Assembly: GCA_031262745.1 (NCBI GenBank)
Contig: JAISHE010000025.1
Span: forward strand, 1 to 52,813
DNA length: 52,813 bases
DNA from: Culturomica sp.
GTDB lineage: Bacteria; Bacteroidota; Bacteroidia; Bacteroidales; Marinifilaceae
Direction of reading: 5' to 3'
The notes beneath the pieces were generated by a model. The model searched no databases. It was not told the DNA's origin and saw nothing but the letters and a program-made list of their open reading frames with translations. Of the stretch, positions 16,656 through 26,590 are shown one piece after another. Each line of letters begins with the position of its first letter. Position 1 is the first letter of the stretch. Made by a program: the position numbers and the translations under genes.

Positions 16656-17444
16656 ATGTACGGAATAGCAGATTTGAGTATAGTGCCTATGAGGCTTGAA
16701 CCTTCGGAAAGAAGTGAAATGGTTTCGCAAGTACTTTTCGGTGAGATTTTCAGCATTGAGGAAGAAACGGAAAAATGGTTAAAGATAAAACTTCAGCACG
16801 ATGATTATGTCGGTTGGATTGATCGCAAGATGTGTATATTCGTGAGCGATGAGTATGTAACGGATTATTGCAAGGAAGAACAGTTACGTACAACAGAGGT
16901 ATTTAACATCGTAAATAAGACGGGGGATTATTCACATAAATTGATAGTCGGAGGTAGTGTTTTACCTTTTTTAGATATTGAAACAGGGAAAATCCGGCTT
17001 GGTGATGAGGTGATATATTCTCTTGTTACTAAATTGCGAGAGGCAGGTGTCGGCAATATTCGGGACTTGCTTATCGAATATGCAATGATGTATTATAACA
17101 CACCTTATCTTTGGGGTGGGCGCACACATTACGGTATTGATTGTTCGGGACTTACTCAAATGGTTTACCGACTTGCGGGAATGGCATTACCACGCGATGC
17201 CTCTCAACAGGTTCGGAAAGGTAATACGCTTTCTTTTTTGGAAGAAGCTCAAGCAGGTGATTTGGCATTCTTTGGTGATAATGACGGTTTTATCACACAT
17301 GTCGGCATTATTTGGCAAGACAACAGAATAATACATGCTTCCGGTCGTGTTAGAGTTGATAGGATAGATCACATCGGTATTTTTAATGAAGATTTAAAAC
17401 GCTACACCCACCAACTGAAAGTTATAAAAACGATGATTTTATAA
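16656..17444 (+). CDS. NlpC/P60 cysteine peptidase with SH3-like domain
   Basis: 262 residues, similar in plan to dipeptidyl-peptidase VI. An SH3-like region fills about 1-65 (PMRLEPSERSEMVSQ, DDYVGWID), a second one follows, and the NlpC/P60 domain occupies about 135-262 with Cys163 (YGIDCSGLTQ), His215 (ITHVGI) and a third polar residue at about His227 (IIHASG). Such enzymes cut peptide stems of peptidoglycan fragments. No signal peptide is visible, which suggests a cytosolic role in recycling muropeptides. The 3' end overlaps the convergent WbqC-like gene by six bases. Confidence 0.9.
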   Translation: MYGIADLSIVPMRLEPSERSEMVSQVLFGEIFSIEEETEKWLKIKLQHDDYVGWIDRKMCIFVSDEYVTDYCKEEQLRTTEVFNIVNKTGDYSHKLIVGGSVLPFLDIETGKIRLGDEVIYSLVTKLREAGVGNIRDLLIEYAMMYYNTPYLWGGRTHYGIDCSGLTQMVYRLAGMALPRDASQQVRKGNTLSFLEEAQAGDLAFFGDNDGFITHVGIIWQDNRIIHASGRVRVDRIDHIGIFNEDLKRYTHQLKVIKTMIL

Positions 17445-18059
17445 ATAGTCGGCTGTTTCGGGTCCCATGTTGAAAAGTAAATCGAGAACACTTAAATTGG
17501 GAACAAAAGTGTAGCGGTCATTAAATGTTTGGTAATACGGTTTATAAATCGAGTCGTTATCTTCTGCTATCCTGCGTGATTTTTTAGGATGTATAACGTT
17601 ACGAAGATCAAGATAATCTTCCGATTGTTTTATAAAATCCTTAGAGTAAGAAATCTCTACATCCAATCCTATAAGTTCAACAAGTTTCTTAATTATTTTG
17701 TCGTTTAAAGTGAGAAGATACTTTTCTTTATCTGTGAAAAACGGCATAAAATCCTCGATATAATAATCATAAAAAGGCGAGCGTTTGTATGCGGATTCAA
17801 TTGCCTTGAAATGAATTTTTTGCCAATTTGTAGAGTAGTCGATTTCGGTATCTTTTGTGAAAAAATTGTCGGTATCGGGTTTCCGTATCGGCACAGTGAG
17901 CTGCATAATTCCGTTTGCGGTCATTATTATGCAGCGATTACGATAGCTCTGCTTTTCATAGTGTTCCCATTGTTCAATAAGTACGTTACGATATTTTTTC
18001 AACTTACCGAAAAATTGTACGGGTGGAAAATATGCTGTGTTCAATATGACTTGGTTCAT
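17439..18059 (-). CDS. WbqC family protein
   Basis: 206 residues matching the WbqC-like family: an N-terminal TAYFPPVQFFGKL with a conserved Pro-Pro, then YEKQSYRNRCIIMTANG and LTVPI. WbqC proteins are often found in glycan-synthesis loci, but their reaction is not established. It overlaps rluD by four bases upstream and runs into the end of the NlpC/P60 gene at its own 3' end. Confidence 0.85.
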   Translation of the reverse strand: MNQVILNTAYFPPVQFFGKLKKYRNVLIEQWEHYEKQSYRNRCIIMTANGIMQLTVPIRKPDTDNFFTKDTEIDYSTNWQKIHFKAIESAYKRSPFYDYYIEDFMPFFTDKEKYLLTLNDKIIKKLVELIGLDVEISYSKDFIKQSEDYLDLRNVIHPKKSRRIAEDNDSIYKPYYQTFNDRYTFVPNLSVLDLLFNMGPETADYL

Positions 18060-19132
18060 ATTTCTCTATTTTCTATGTAGGCGCGCCATTTTTCTATAAG
18101 TGTTTGCATGTCGTTAGGCAATTCCGAGTCGAACTGCATTTCTTCACCGCTTTTAGGATGTTTAAAGCCTAACGTTTTAGCGTGTAGGGCTTGGCGCGGA
18201 CATATTTCAAAGCAGTTGCGGACGAATTGCTTATATTTCGTAGATGTGGTGCCGCGTAAAATTTCGTTACCTCCGTATTCCGCATCGTTGAAAAGCGGAT
18301 GACCGATTGATTTGAAGTGGGCACGAATTTGGTGGGTGCGACCGGTTTCAAGGACACATTCAACCGTGTCAACGTAACCCAGATGTTCAATTACTTTGTA
18401 GTGAGTTACGGCATGTTTACCCTGTGAACCGTCTTTGTAAACGCTCATCGTTTTGCGATTTACGGGATGCCGACCGATATTACCTGTTATTGTGCCGCTT
18501 TCTTCTTTGAGGTTACCCCAACAAACAGCAGTGTAGCGGCGACTTGATGTTTTATTGAAAAATTGTAGAGCCAATTTACTCTTTGCTTCTTCCGTCTTTG
18601 CCACTACTAAAAGTCCGGATGTATCTTTGTCTATACGATGAACCAAACCCGGTCGAAAGTCGGAACCTTGAAAAAGCGGATTGTCTTTGAGATGCCAAGC
18701 CAAAGCATTCACCAAAGTGCCGCTGAAATGTCCGAAAGCCGGATGCACGACCATTCCTGCATTTTTGTTTATCACTAAAAGTTCATCATCTTCATAAATA
18801 ATGTTTAACGGTATATCTTCGGGTATTATTTCAAAATCCCTTTTAGGGTAGGAGAGAACAACGCTTACAATGTCGTGAGGTTTTACCTTATAATTAGGTT
18901 TGACGCTTATTTGATTAACAAGGATGTTACCGGCATCGGCTGCCTGTTGAATTTTTGTGCGTGAAACGTGAGGTAAACGCGACATCAAAAACTTATCAAT
19001 GCGGAGTAATTCCTGCCCTTTATCAGCTATAATACGATGATGCTCATGCAGTTCATTGCTTTCTTCAAACAGTTCATCCGTATATTCGGCATCTTCAAAC
19101 AGATTTTCGTTGATATCTTCGTTAGTATTCAT
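18056..19132 (-). CDS. rluD: Pseudouridine synthase, RluD-type
   Basis: 358 residues with an N-terminal acidic extension, an S4 RNA-binding domain at about 42-100, and the RluA/RluD catalytic domain with the active-site Asp168 in HRIDKDTSGLLVV. It isomerises uridines of 23S rRNA. The RluD rather than RluA/RluC assignment rests on the S4 domain and length and is moderately certain. It overlaps the PASTA gene by 11 bases and the WbqC gene by four, so all three are probably one operon. Confidence 0.9.
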   Translation of the reverse strand: MNTNEDINENLFEDAEYTDELFEESNELHEHHRIIADKGQELLRIDKFLMSRLPHVSRTKIQQAADAGNILVNQISVKPNYKVKPHDIVSVVLSYPKRDFEIIPEDIPLNIIYEDDELLVINKNAGMVVHPAFGHFSGTLVNALAWHLKDNPLFQGSDFRPGLVHRIDKDTSGLLVVAKTEEAKSKLALQFFNKTSSRRYTAVCWGNLKEESGTITGNIGRHPVNRKTMSVYKDGSQGKHAVTHYKVIEHLGYVDTVECVLETGRTHQIRAHFKSIGHPLFNDAEYGGNEILRGTTSTKYKQFVRNCFEICPRQALHAKTLGFKHPKSGEEMQFDSELPNDMQTLIEKWRAYIENREI

Positions 19133-20051
19133 CTATCGTTTCTATCGGTGGTAAATCTTTTGGAGTTTCATCGGTTTCTTCATTCTCCGGTAGAAGTAGA
19201 GAAGTATCAACGCTTTGTTGTTGTGTGCTGTCCTTTTTAATATCACCGTTTAGAAAATGATTTAACTTTACGGTATCTGTCGTAATATATAAGGTGATAT
19301 AACTACCGGCAGTTATTTGAGCTTGCAATTTATAATCCGGTGATTGTTGAAATACAACGGCGTTTGCTTTGTCATAATTGTTGATTACAGTTGAATCTCC
19401 TATGACATCTCCGATATTCAAATGATTTTCTTTTAAAATATTTATTGCTTGATTTGTCTTCTCTCCCAATAAATTAATGTTCGGTACAATACTATGTCCG
19501 TTGCCTTTTCCAAGAACAATGTCAATAATCGAACCTTTGTAAAGTTCCGTACCGGAAGAAATATCCTCATTATCATATCTTAAATTTAAAACAAGATTTT
19601 TATAAGATGAAGGAGTATAAATAAGTTTACCTATTTGAAAACCATAACTTTTCAAAAGCCGCATAGTTTGTCTGAAAGGTGCATTACGAATATCCGGAAC
19701 AGGGATTTTTTTAGGAGTAGAGGCATTTATGGTGAGGTATATTGTGCGATTCGGTTTCACGTGCTGACCGCTCATAGGATATTGTTCAATAACCGAATTA
19801 TGTGGTGAATTGGTGTCATATATCGAATCTAATATGATGATTTGCAATTGCTGTGATTTTGCCAAATCTTTAGCATCTTCAATGCTTAAAGATTGGAAAG
19901 TAGGTACGCTAATGGAATGTTCATGCAGTGTGTAAGAATTAAGCCAATTGAGTGTGAGTGCGGATAATGTAACCAGCAGAATAATTGCGATTACAACATT
20001 TATGACAATGAATTTAGGACATTTCCCCTTTTTCTTTTCTTTTTTTCTCAT
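19122..20051 (-). CDS. PASTA-domain membrane protein
   Basis: 309 residues from the ATG at 20051 (MRKKEKKKGKCPKFIV). A GTG at 20108 would add 19 residues, but a -7-like TACTTTTG on the minus strand (20108-20115) overlaps it, favouring the later start. A Lys-rich cytosolic tail is followed by one membrane segment (VINVVIAIILLVTLSALTL), then three PASTA repeats outside the membrane (about 50-290), and a Glu/Pro-rich tail. PASTA domains commonly bind uncrosslinked peptidoglycan. No kinase domain is attached, as is usual for Bacteroidota versions. It is the first gene before rluD. Confidence 0.85.
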   Translation of the reverse strand: MRKKEKKKGKCPKFIVINVVIAIILLVTLSALTLNWLNSYTLHEHSISVPTFQSLSIEDAKDLAKSQQLQIIILDSIYDTNSPHNSVIEQYPMSGQHVKPNRTIYLTINASTPKKIPVPDIRNAPFRQTMRLLKSYGFQIGKLIYTPSSYKNLVLNLRYDNEDISSGTELYKGSIIDIVLGKGNGHSIVPNINLLGEKTNQAINILKENHLNIGDVIGDSTVINNYDKANAVVFQQSPDYKLQAQITAGSYITLYITTDTVKLNHFLNGDIKKDSTQQQSVDTSLLLPENEETDETPKDLPPIETIDEY

Positions 20052-20245
20052 ACGCTTCTCAAACTTATTTTCATTACATCCCTTCCCGTTATAACTTAAT
20101 TTTAACACAAAAGTAATGCAGTTTTCTTAATAATAAGTCGAGAGGATAACAAAATTTGAAACTTATTTTAAAATCGCTCCGTATATGTTGATATTTTTTT
20201 AAAGATTGTAACATTTCTCCAAAGTATACTTTATAAAGGTACGGT

Positions 20246-21493
20246 ATGTATGATTTAAATACGAAAAAGATATATTTGCATATTTTAATATTGTTAAAGC
20301 TTGGTTTAATGATATTCGTATCTTTTTTAAGCGGAAATCTGAATGCACAAGATAGTGTATCTTCTCCTGATATTACAATTAAAACCAATCTATTATATGA
20401 TGCAACCACAACTCTAAATTTAGGAGTAGAAGTTCCGTTGAGTAATAAATTTAGCTTGGATATACCTTTAAATTATAATCCTTGGACATTTTCCGAAGGT
20501 AGAAAAATAAAACATTGGTTAGTGCAGCCGGAGCTGCGTTATTGGTTAAAAGAAACGCTTCACGGTTCGTTTTTCGGCTTGCATGCGCATGGTGCACAGT
20601 TTAATGTTGCCGGTAAATCACGTAGATATCAAGGTTGGCTTGCCGGTGGAGGTGTTTCTTACGGTTATCAATGGTCGTTGGGCGGTAAATGGAGAATGGA
20701 AGCATCTGTCGGTGTGGGTTATGCTTATATCGACTATGAAAAATGGACGCAGCAAAATTCGGAATCGCCTGATTGCGCCGTTTGCAAAAAGAAAACAGGC
20801 ACAGACGTTATGCACTATGTGGGACCAACCAAAGCCGCTGTTTCCTTGATTTATACTTTCGGTAATCGTTCTCGAAAACGAGAAAATACGTATTATCCGG
20901 CGTCGGAAAAAGTAATAGTTCGTACCGATACGATTTATGTCCCTATTCTGAATAATGATGTTGAAACACTCACGGAAAGCGGTAAGGTTTTTATACTATT
21001 CCCTTGGGATGAATCGGATATGAGTGCCGAATTGATTAAGAACGACTCTTTGGAAATGTGTAAGATGCAAAGAATTGTTGATAGCGTTAGTGCAATTGAT
21101 GGGGTGCAAATAAAGCGGATTGATATTGATGCATATTCTTCGCCGGAAGGTAATTTGCATCACAATATTAATTTGGCGGAAAAACGTGGAGAATCATTGA
21201 AAAATTATATAGTTAGAAATTGCGCATTGAGTGATTCTCTTTTCACAATAAGAAGTAGAGGTGAAAATTGGGAAGGTTTGGCTGATGCAATACCTTTATC
21301 TTACTTGACGCCGGAAGAGCAGAAGGATATTCTTAAAATTCTGGATTTACAGGATGTTTCAACCAGAAAGATTTTACTTCAACAGTATAAAAACGGGGAA
21401 GTTTACAATTATTTATTAAAGAAAATTTATCCGCAACTACGCGTTTGTGTGTACAAGATAGAATATACAATTCCTGTTAAATATGAAAACTAA
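20246..21493 (+). CDS. DUF3575 outer-membrane-associated protein of the fimbrial locus
   Basis: 415 residues with a signal peptide ending near LNAQ (about residue 36). The N-terminal part shows the DUF3575 pattern TNLLYDATTTLNLGVEVPL and HGAQFNVAGKSRRYQGWL, expected to form a small beta-barrel or beta-rich outer-membrane domain. The C-terminal half (about 240-410) resembles an OmpA-like region (IDAYSSPEGNLHHNINLAEK). DUF3575 proteins are often coded just before fimbrillins, as here. It is likely the first gene of the fimbrial operon, six bases before the major fimbrillin. Its job in fimbriation is not established. Confidence 0.8.
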   Translation: MYDLNTKKIYLHILILLKLGLMIFVSFLSGNLNAQDSVSSPDITIKTNLLYDATTTLNLGVEVPLSNKFSLDIPLNYNPWTFSEGRKIKHWLVQPELRYWLKETLHGSFFGLHAHGAQFNVAGKSRRYQGWLAGGGVSYGYQWSLGGKWRMEASVGVGYAYIDYEKWTQQNSESPDCAVCKKKTGTDVMHYVGPTKAAVSLIYTFGNRSRKRENTYYPASEKVIVRTDTIYVPILNNDVETLTESGKVFILFPWDESDMSAELIKNDSLEMCKMQRIVDSVSAIDGVQIKRIDIDAYSSPEGNLHHNINLAEKRGESLKNYIVRNCALSDSLFTIRSRGENWEGLADAIPLSYLTPEEQKDILKILDLQDVSTRKILLQQYKNGEVYNYLLKKIYPQLRVCVYKIEYTIPVKYEN

Positions 21494-21499
21494 TAAAAT

Positions 21500-22951
21500 A
21501 TGAAAACTAATTTAATTTTAAAAGTCGGGCTATTTATAGCTTTATTAGGCGGTTTATCTGCTTGCAGCAAAGACAATGATCCTTTGGAGAAACAAGAAAA
21601 AAAGAATACTTACGTGGGGTTTTCCGTTCGCTTCCCCGAAGCACCGACCTCACGCTCAGGTGTTTTACCATCGGATTATAATGATGACGGAAGCATTTCT
21701 TTTGATGGTAGAGATTCTCTTTTAACGTTGGATATTTACTTGTTATCGGGTGATGGTCAAAATTTGTTGGATGCAAAACGTTTTTCAAATGATGATATAC
21801 TTTATAATTATGATAGTAGAAATCAAACTTGGTGGATTACTACCATTTCGCCTTTGTTGACAAGTGCCGGAAATCGGATTATTGTAGCAATTTTCAATAG
21901 TCCTACGGCTTTGCTCACTACTGCTCCTACGGATGATTATTTGTTTAGTCTTTCAACAACACCGATGAGTAGTTTGGCAAAATCATTTGAAAGTCCTGTT
22001 AACCCCGGTAATATGGTGGATTATATTGTTATGACCGGCAAAAGCGAGGTAACGGAGATTTTGGACAATGTTGCTCCGTTAGATGTAGCTGCCGGAAAAA
22101 ATCGTGTAGCGTTGGATGTTCGTCGTATCGCAGCTCGTGCAATTGTTACTACTAATGCGGATACGAATTTATCAACTTCTGTTTTTTCGGGTAAACTCTC
22201 AAATTTGACTTACTCTGTTGTTCAGGGAGCTAATGCTGTTTATCGTGTGATGCAGGAAAGCGGTAGCAACGTTATTTCTTGGGGTTATTCCTACATTCCC
22301 GATGAAACTTATTTGTCTTCTTCATCCACCGCTTCACAGTATTATGATTATAGCGATTTGCAATATGCTCTTCCTATACCTGCAAAACCTGCTTCCGGTG
22401 CCTACACTGATTTGTCCGGCAAGTTTTTACTTGAAAACACTCATGTTAACGGTAGTTATAGGAAAGGTAATACAGCCTACATTCTGGTGCGTGCTAAGTT
22501 TACTCCCGATCCTGCTTCAATTGTTGACGGAGGAGCGTTAACCGACGGCACGTTTTATCTTGGCGTATCCAATGATAAAATTTATTCATCGGTTTTAGCA
22601 GCGCAAACCTCCGATATAGGTATAGTCGGACAAAAAGTTAAAACTTATACTAACGGGATTGTTATGTATTTTATTTGGTTAAATCCCGATGATATTTCGA
22701 TGCCTCAGTATTCGCCTGTGGTGAGAAATAATATTTACCATGTAAACATTAAATCTTTTACTAATTTGGGTTATAATTGGAATCCGCTTGTTCCGGGTGA
22801 TGTACCCAATCCGAATCCGCGTCCCACAAATTCCCATGAACCCGAATGTCCTATTGATCCTGTAGATCCTTTAAGTGTGTCGGAAACTTATTTGGAAGCG
22901 GATATAACATTGCTTAGTTGGCAGTTGCATTCGTATGACATTGATTTATAA
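21500..22951 (+). CDS. Major fimbrillin-like (Mfa1/FimA superfamily) lipoprotein
   Basis: 483 residues. The lipoprotein signal ends LSAC (Cys22). The N-terminal domain has the FimA/Mfa1-type pattern (YVGFSVRFP, LTLDIYLLSGDGQNL) and the C-terminus ends in a single strand-like stretch (ITLLSWQLHSYDIDL), as in fimbrillins, where a terminal strand is donated to the next subunit after Arg/Lys-gingipain-type trimming of the N-terminus. An Arg (TSRSG, about 50-54) offers a possible cleavage site. Its place and size suggest the main shaft subunit. A FimB/Mfa2-like anchor and two further subunits follow. Confidence 0.82.
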   Translation: MKTNLILKVGLFIALLGGLSACSKDNDPLEKQEKKNTYVGFSVRFPEAPTSRSGVLPSDYNDDGSISFDGRDSLLTLDIYLLSGDGQNLLDAKRFSNDDILYNYDSRNQTWWITTISPLLTSAGNRIIVAIFNSPTALLTTAPTDDYLFSLSTTPMSSLAKSFESPVNPGNMVDYIVMTGKSEVTEILDNVAPLDVAAGKNRVALDVRRIAARAIVTTNADTNLSTSVFSGKLSNLTYSVVQGANAVYRVMQESGSNVISWGYSYIPDETYLSSSSTASQYYDYSDLQYALPIPAKPASGAYTDLSGKFLLENTHVNGSYRKGNTAYILVRAKFTPDPASIVDGGALTDGTFYLGVSNDKIYSSVLAAQTSDIGIVGQKVKTYTNGIVMYFIWLNPDDISMPQYSPVVRNNIYHVNIKSFTNLGYNWNPLVPGDVPNPNPRPTNSHEPECPIDPVDPLSVSETYLEADITLLSWQLHSYDIDL

Positions 22952-22962
22952 AATTGTAAACT

Positions 22963-23889
22963 TTGTCCGCTATCTATAAAATATTGTCTGTAATTTTTAT
23001 TGCATCGCTTTCTTTTAGTTGCAATATATACGATGATGGTGAAAATTGCCCTCAAGGTATCAACGTTGAGATGTATACACAAACGGGATGTGATTTGGAA
23101 AGACGGATACCGGATTTAAAGGATTTGACATTTTTAATTTTCGATAAGGACAATCTTTTGGTGTCTAATTATAATTATACTTCGTGTACGGGACGGCTCA
23201 CGGTTACAGCAAGTGATGGTTGGTTTACCGTAGTGGTTTGGTCGGGCTTGTCGGAAGAAAAGTATAATTGGGCAAACAGACGGGTAGGACTCACCACAAA
23301 AGAAGATCTTTTATTCCGTTTGAAACAGGCATCTGCAAATGAAGTTGTTGATATAACGGGCGACACGGTTTGGTTCGGTGAAAGCGAACCGGTGTTTCTT
23401 CCGGATCCTGCCGAATACGGTTCGGTTTTTGAAACGGTTGAAATCGGTTTGCAGGAAATAACAAATCGTTTAACGGTTGAAGTGGAAGGTTTGGAAAATG
23501 TAGAGGATTTTGAAATTGTGATAGAATCGGGCAACACGGCTATGAATATTGATGGTAGAATTGCTAACGGAGAATCAGCAAGAAATTATGCTTCGGTTGC
23601 ACCGTCAATGCCTGCAACGGAGGGAGTACTAACGGCTCATTTTACTACATTACGCTTGGAATCCGGTTACAATAATATTTTGATTATTAGAAGTAAAGCA
23701 GGTGATGAACTGTTTCGTGGTGATTTACTCGGTACTTTATTGTTGAAAAATCCTAACCTGCGATTAGATTGTGTTCACGATTTCGTCATTCGTTTCACGG
23801 CAAAAGATCGTTGCGATTGCGGAACTTACATTATTTCGGATATTACAATTAATGATTGGTTGGTGCACAGTGTTGAGGTTGATTTATAA
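22963..23889 (+). CDS. FimB/Mfa2-family fimbrial anchor lipoprotein
   Basis: 308 residues. The frame is closed by a stop at 22957-22959, so the start must be the TTG at 22963, which gives a good lipoprotein signal (IASLSFSC, Cys20). The sequence fits the Mfa2/FimB family: CNIYDDGENCPQGINVEMYTQ at the N-terminus, and a second, transthyretin-like domain with EITNRLTVEVEGL. In this family the protein stays at the outer membrane, ends the fimbria and anchors it. The C-terminal INDWLVHSVEVDL resembles the terminal strand of the major subunit. The next gene's start lies inside its 3' end. Confidence 0.82.
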   Translation: MSAIYKILSVIFIASLSFSCNIYDDGENCPQGINVEMYTQTGCDLERRIPDLKDLTFLIFDKDNLLVSNYNYTSCTGRLTVTASDGWFTVVVWSGLSEEKYNWANRRVGLTTKEDLLFRLKQASANEVVDITGDTVWFGESEPVFLPDPAEYGSVFETVEIGLQEITNRLTVEVEGLENVEDFEIVIESGNTAMNIDGRIANGESARNYASVAPSMPATEGVLTAHFTTLRLESGYNNILIIRSKAGDELFRGDLLGTLLLKNPNLRLDCVHDFVIRFTAKDRCDCGTYIISDITINDWLVHSVEVDL

Positions 23890-25621
23890 ATATTGTATTT
23901 TAGGATTGTTGCCGATTATATTTGCAAATTGTAGGCATGATAATGCAACTTCCGATGTGGAGGCAGATAAGGCTATGCTTGCATTGTCTTTGCGCACCTC
24001 CAACAGTTCCGTCAATGTTGATTTTGTGAAATGGGAAGACAGGGTTACGGAAGTGAGGATGATTGCATTTGCATCTGACGGGAATGTTGTCTTTAACGAG
24101 TTACTTTCATTTCCTAACGGTTTTAATAATCCGTCGGACGTGGTTGAAATGGCTCCGGAAACTTATGATTTCTACTTTATTGCAAACGAAACTGCTTGCG
24201 GAAGTAAATTTGCGGAAGCTTTGGCAAATACACGCGACAAGATACAATTTAAAACAAGTAGTGATTTATACGGTATAGCATATAATGCTGATTTCATGCC
24301 TGACGGCAGTTCCTCCGACGGACGCTTTTTGATGTCGGCACAATATGAAAATATTGAAGTGAACGGAGGGGGATCTGCAGTTTCTCCGATTACATTACCT
24401 TTACCCACGCAGAAAGTGGAACTTATCCGTTCTATGGCAAAAGTCGAAGTGATTTTTCGGAAGAAAACCGCCGGTGGTGTAGTGGCAAACGGAACAATCA
24501 AAACGGTTCAATTGAACAACGTCGCATCATTATATTCCGTGCCTCCTACGGACTTTTATTATGCAGGATCAACTATGTCGTCTAATATAATTACGCCTGT
24601 GAATTTTGATTACGGTAGAGATTCTATAGGTTCCATTGTTTTTTATGTGCCGGAATTTTTAAGACTTAACGGTGGTGGAGATTTTACGGGATTGTATATA
24701 AATGATAAAGTTTTTCCTATTCTCACGGATAAAGCTAAAACAGGATTGCAAGTGCAAAGGCGTGAGATTGACGCACTTTCGGATTCGAGCGTGATACGAA
24801 ATTATCACTATCAAATAAATGCTTATATAAATGCCAAAGGAGATATACAATTGAAAATCTGCATAAACCCATGGAATGTAGATACTTATAGATTTATGTT
24901 TCAGGATCCGGAAATGGATATTGACATACCTCCCGTGCAAAGAACGGATTCAAGTGTTATTATACCTACCGATTGCGGTAAAATCGAAATAATATCTCAT
25001 AATGAAGATCTTCCCAAAGGATTGCAAGGGGCTTATGGAGACCAAGTAAGTTGGTGGGATCCCGTTACGCAGAAACCGCGAGTTATTCGGGGTGAAGCAC
25101 CTTATTATTGCGAGAAAAAGTACGGAAAAGGTTGGCGTTTGATAAATGCGTGTGAGTTAATGTCTTTTTTGGCTTTGTTTGATAGAACTTACAAAATATG
25201 GCAATCAAATACTTGGCAAGGTGTTAACAGCGGTTTAACATTTCATTCGTTACCTTTCCGTAAGGAAGCCCAAGCATTATTAGAGAAAATGACAGGTACT
25301 GATTTGTCTCGTTACGTATTGTCGGATGACGGCAAAGATGATATTGGGGCTGAGAAATTAAATATGTTGGATGATTTTTTCACCCCCGGTGATATAATGG
25401 TGAAAGAAGAAGATTATCCTGATGGTTGGCCCTTCCCGTCGCCACCTGCCGTAACCGACAAATGGTTTTATCAGGAAGTAGCTTTGCAAGTGAAAGGTTA
25501 TTATTATAACGGTTATCTTGATTATAATGATCCTGCAAATCATGATAAGATTTTGTATGAAGAGTTTGCAAGATATGATTTTTCACCAACCATTTCACGA
25601 TGTGTCAGAGAAGTAGAATAA
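23852..25621 (+). CDS. Large minor/tip fimbrillin-like protein with lectin-like C-terminus
   Basis: 589 residues from the ATG at 23852, which lies within the preceding gene; the signal peptide proper could equally start at GTG 23870 or TTG 23873. It ends IIFANC, where Asn before Cys departs from the usual lipobox. The N-terminal ~330 residues are fimbrillin-like (VTEVRMIAFASDGNVVFN). The C-terminal part holds GKGWRLINACELMSF and ends SRCVREVE, much like the GWHVPSDEEF and SVRC ends of the FISUMP domains in this window, so a C-type-lectin-like head is likely. Size, order and extra domain suggest the fimbrial tip adhesin. The ligand is unknown. Confidence 0.7.
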   Translation: MIGWCTVLRLIYKYCILGLLPIIFANCRHDNATSDVEADKAMLALSLRTSNSSVNVDFVKWEDRVTEVRMIAFASDGNVVFNELLSFPNGFNNPSDVVEMAPETYDFYFIANETACGSKFAEALANTRDKIQFKTSSDLYGIAYNADFMPDGSSSDGRFLMSAQYENIEVNGGGSAVSPITLPLPTQKVELIRSMAKVEVIFRKKTAGGVVANGTIKTVQLNNVASLYSVPPTDFYYAGSTMSSNIITPVNFDYGRDSIGSIVFYVPEFLRLNGGGDFTGLYINDKVFPILTDKAKTGLQVQRREIDALSDSSVIRNYHYQINAYINAKGDIQLKICINPWNVDTYRFMFQDPEMDIDIPPVQRTDSSVIIPTDCGKIEIISHNEDLPKGLQGAYGDQVSWWDPVTQKPRVIRGEAPYYCEKKYGKGWRLINACELMSFLALFDRTYKIWQSNTWQGVNSGLTFHSLPFRKEAQALLEKMTGTDLSRYVLSDDGKDDIGAEKLNMLDDFFTPGDIMVKEEDYPDGWPFPSPPAVTDKWFYQEVALQVKGYYYNGYLDYNDPANHDKILYEEFARYDFSPTISRCVREVE

Positions 25622-26542
25622 ATGACTATAAAGAACATTATATTATTTTTGTTTATCTCTATAATGATTTCTTGCAACAGAGAGAAATTTACGGACGAAT
25701 TACCTGAAAAAGAGGCTAAATTACTTATAGCAACAAGGGCACAAAATTATGACAGCAATGAACTTCCGGAAGAATACGCATTAAATAATTTAAGTATTTT
25801 TTTAACGGATACTTCATCAAATATAATAACACATAAATTTGTTTATGTGCCGTATTCTTCTGTCGACGGAGAACTTCCCACCGAAAGTAAACTTGTAACT
25901 CTACCGATAGATGTGTCAATCTTAACCGTAAAAGATGTTTACGTGATTGCCAATTGCGATAATGAAGCGGCTTTTAATGCCGTGAAAACGTTGGATGACT
26001 TGCAAGCACTTAAAACTAAAAAGTTAGTGTATCCGACAATGATTAATACAACAAGAGGATTGCCGATGTATGGTGAACTCGGTAAAGTGGATTTTAGAAA
26101 ATCAATAGAAATTCCTCAATGTATTTATCTAAATCGTATTTGTTCTAAAATCCGTGTGCGACTGTATTTTGCGGATGCCGGATGGATAGGATTGCGTCCT
26201 AATTTTATTTTGGAAAACGTAGCTTCATTTGGTAATTATTCTCCGGTGCCGGCAAAAGCAGGTGAAAATGATTTGGTGAATTATCCTGCAATTTATTTTG
26301 AAATGATTTCTCAACAGGAATATGCGGGAATTGCATATATCTACGAATCAAGTGTTGCCCCTCAGTTACGCCTACGATTTGTTTTAAACGGAGTGGAGAA
26401 AGAATATGTAACGGATCCGGGCTTCCCTGTTCCGGTTAGAAACTATTTGTATGATATAGAATTAACTGTTTATAAGCCTAAGCAAAGTGCGAGTTCGGCA
26501 GTTCAAAAAGATTACGCACTTAAATTTGCATTTATCAATTGA
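25622..26542 (+). CDS. Fimbrillin-like lipoprotein, minor subunit
   Basis: 306 residues. The lipoprotein signal ends MISC (Cys18). The sequence has the two-domain fimbrillin character, with LNNLSIFLTDTSSN near residue 58 and DVYVIANCDNEAAFNAV near 105, as in FimA N-terminal domains. It starts directly after the stop of the tip-like gene and is the last gene of the fimbrial operon. A role as an adaptor between shaft and tip or as an accessory subunit is inferred from position. Confidence 0.65.
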   Translation: MTIKNIILFLFISIMISCNREKFTDELPEKEAKLLIATRAQNYDSNELPEEYALNNLSIFLTDTSSNIITHKFVYVPYSSVDGELPTESKLVTLPIDVSILTVKDVYVIANCDNEAAFNAVKTLDDLQALKTKKLVYPTMINTTRGLPMYGELGKVDFRKSIEIPQCIYLNRICSKIRVRLYFADAGWIGLRPNFILENVASFGNYSPVPAKAGENDLVNYPAIYFEMISQQEYAGIAYIYESSVAPQLRLRFVLNGVEKEYVTDPGFPVPVRNYLYDIELTVYKPKQSASSAVQKDYALKFAFIN

Positions 26543-26590
26543 ATTTTATATTTGAAAATTTTATTATTTTTGTGCCCTCAAACTTTTATC

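Noticed and set aside
17439..17444. Six-base overlap of convergent stop regions as a regulatory feature
   Set aside because: Short 3' overlaps are common in dense genomes and no structure is visible here.
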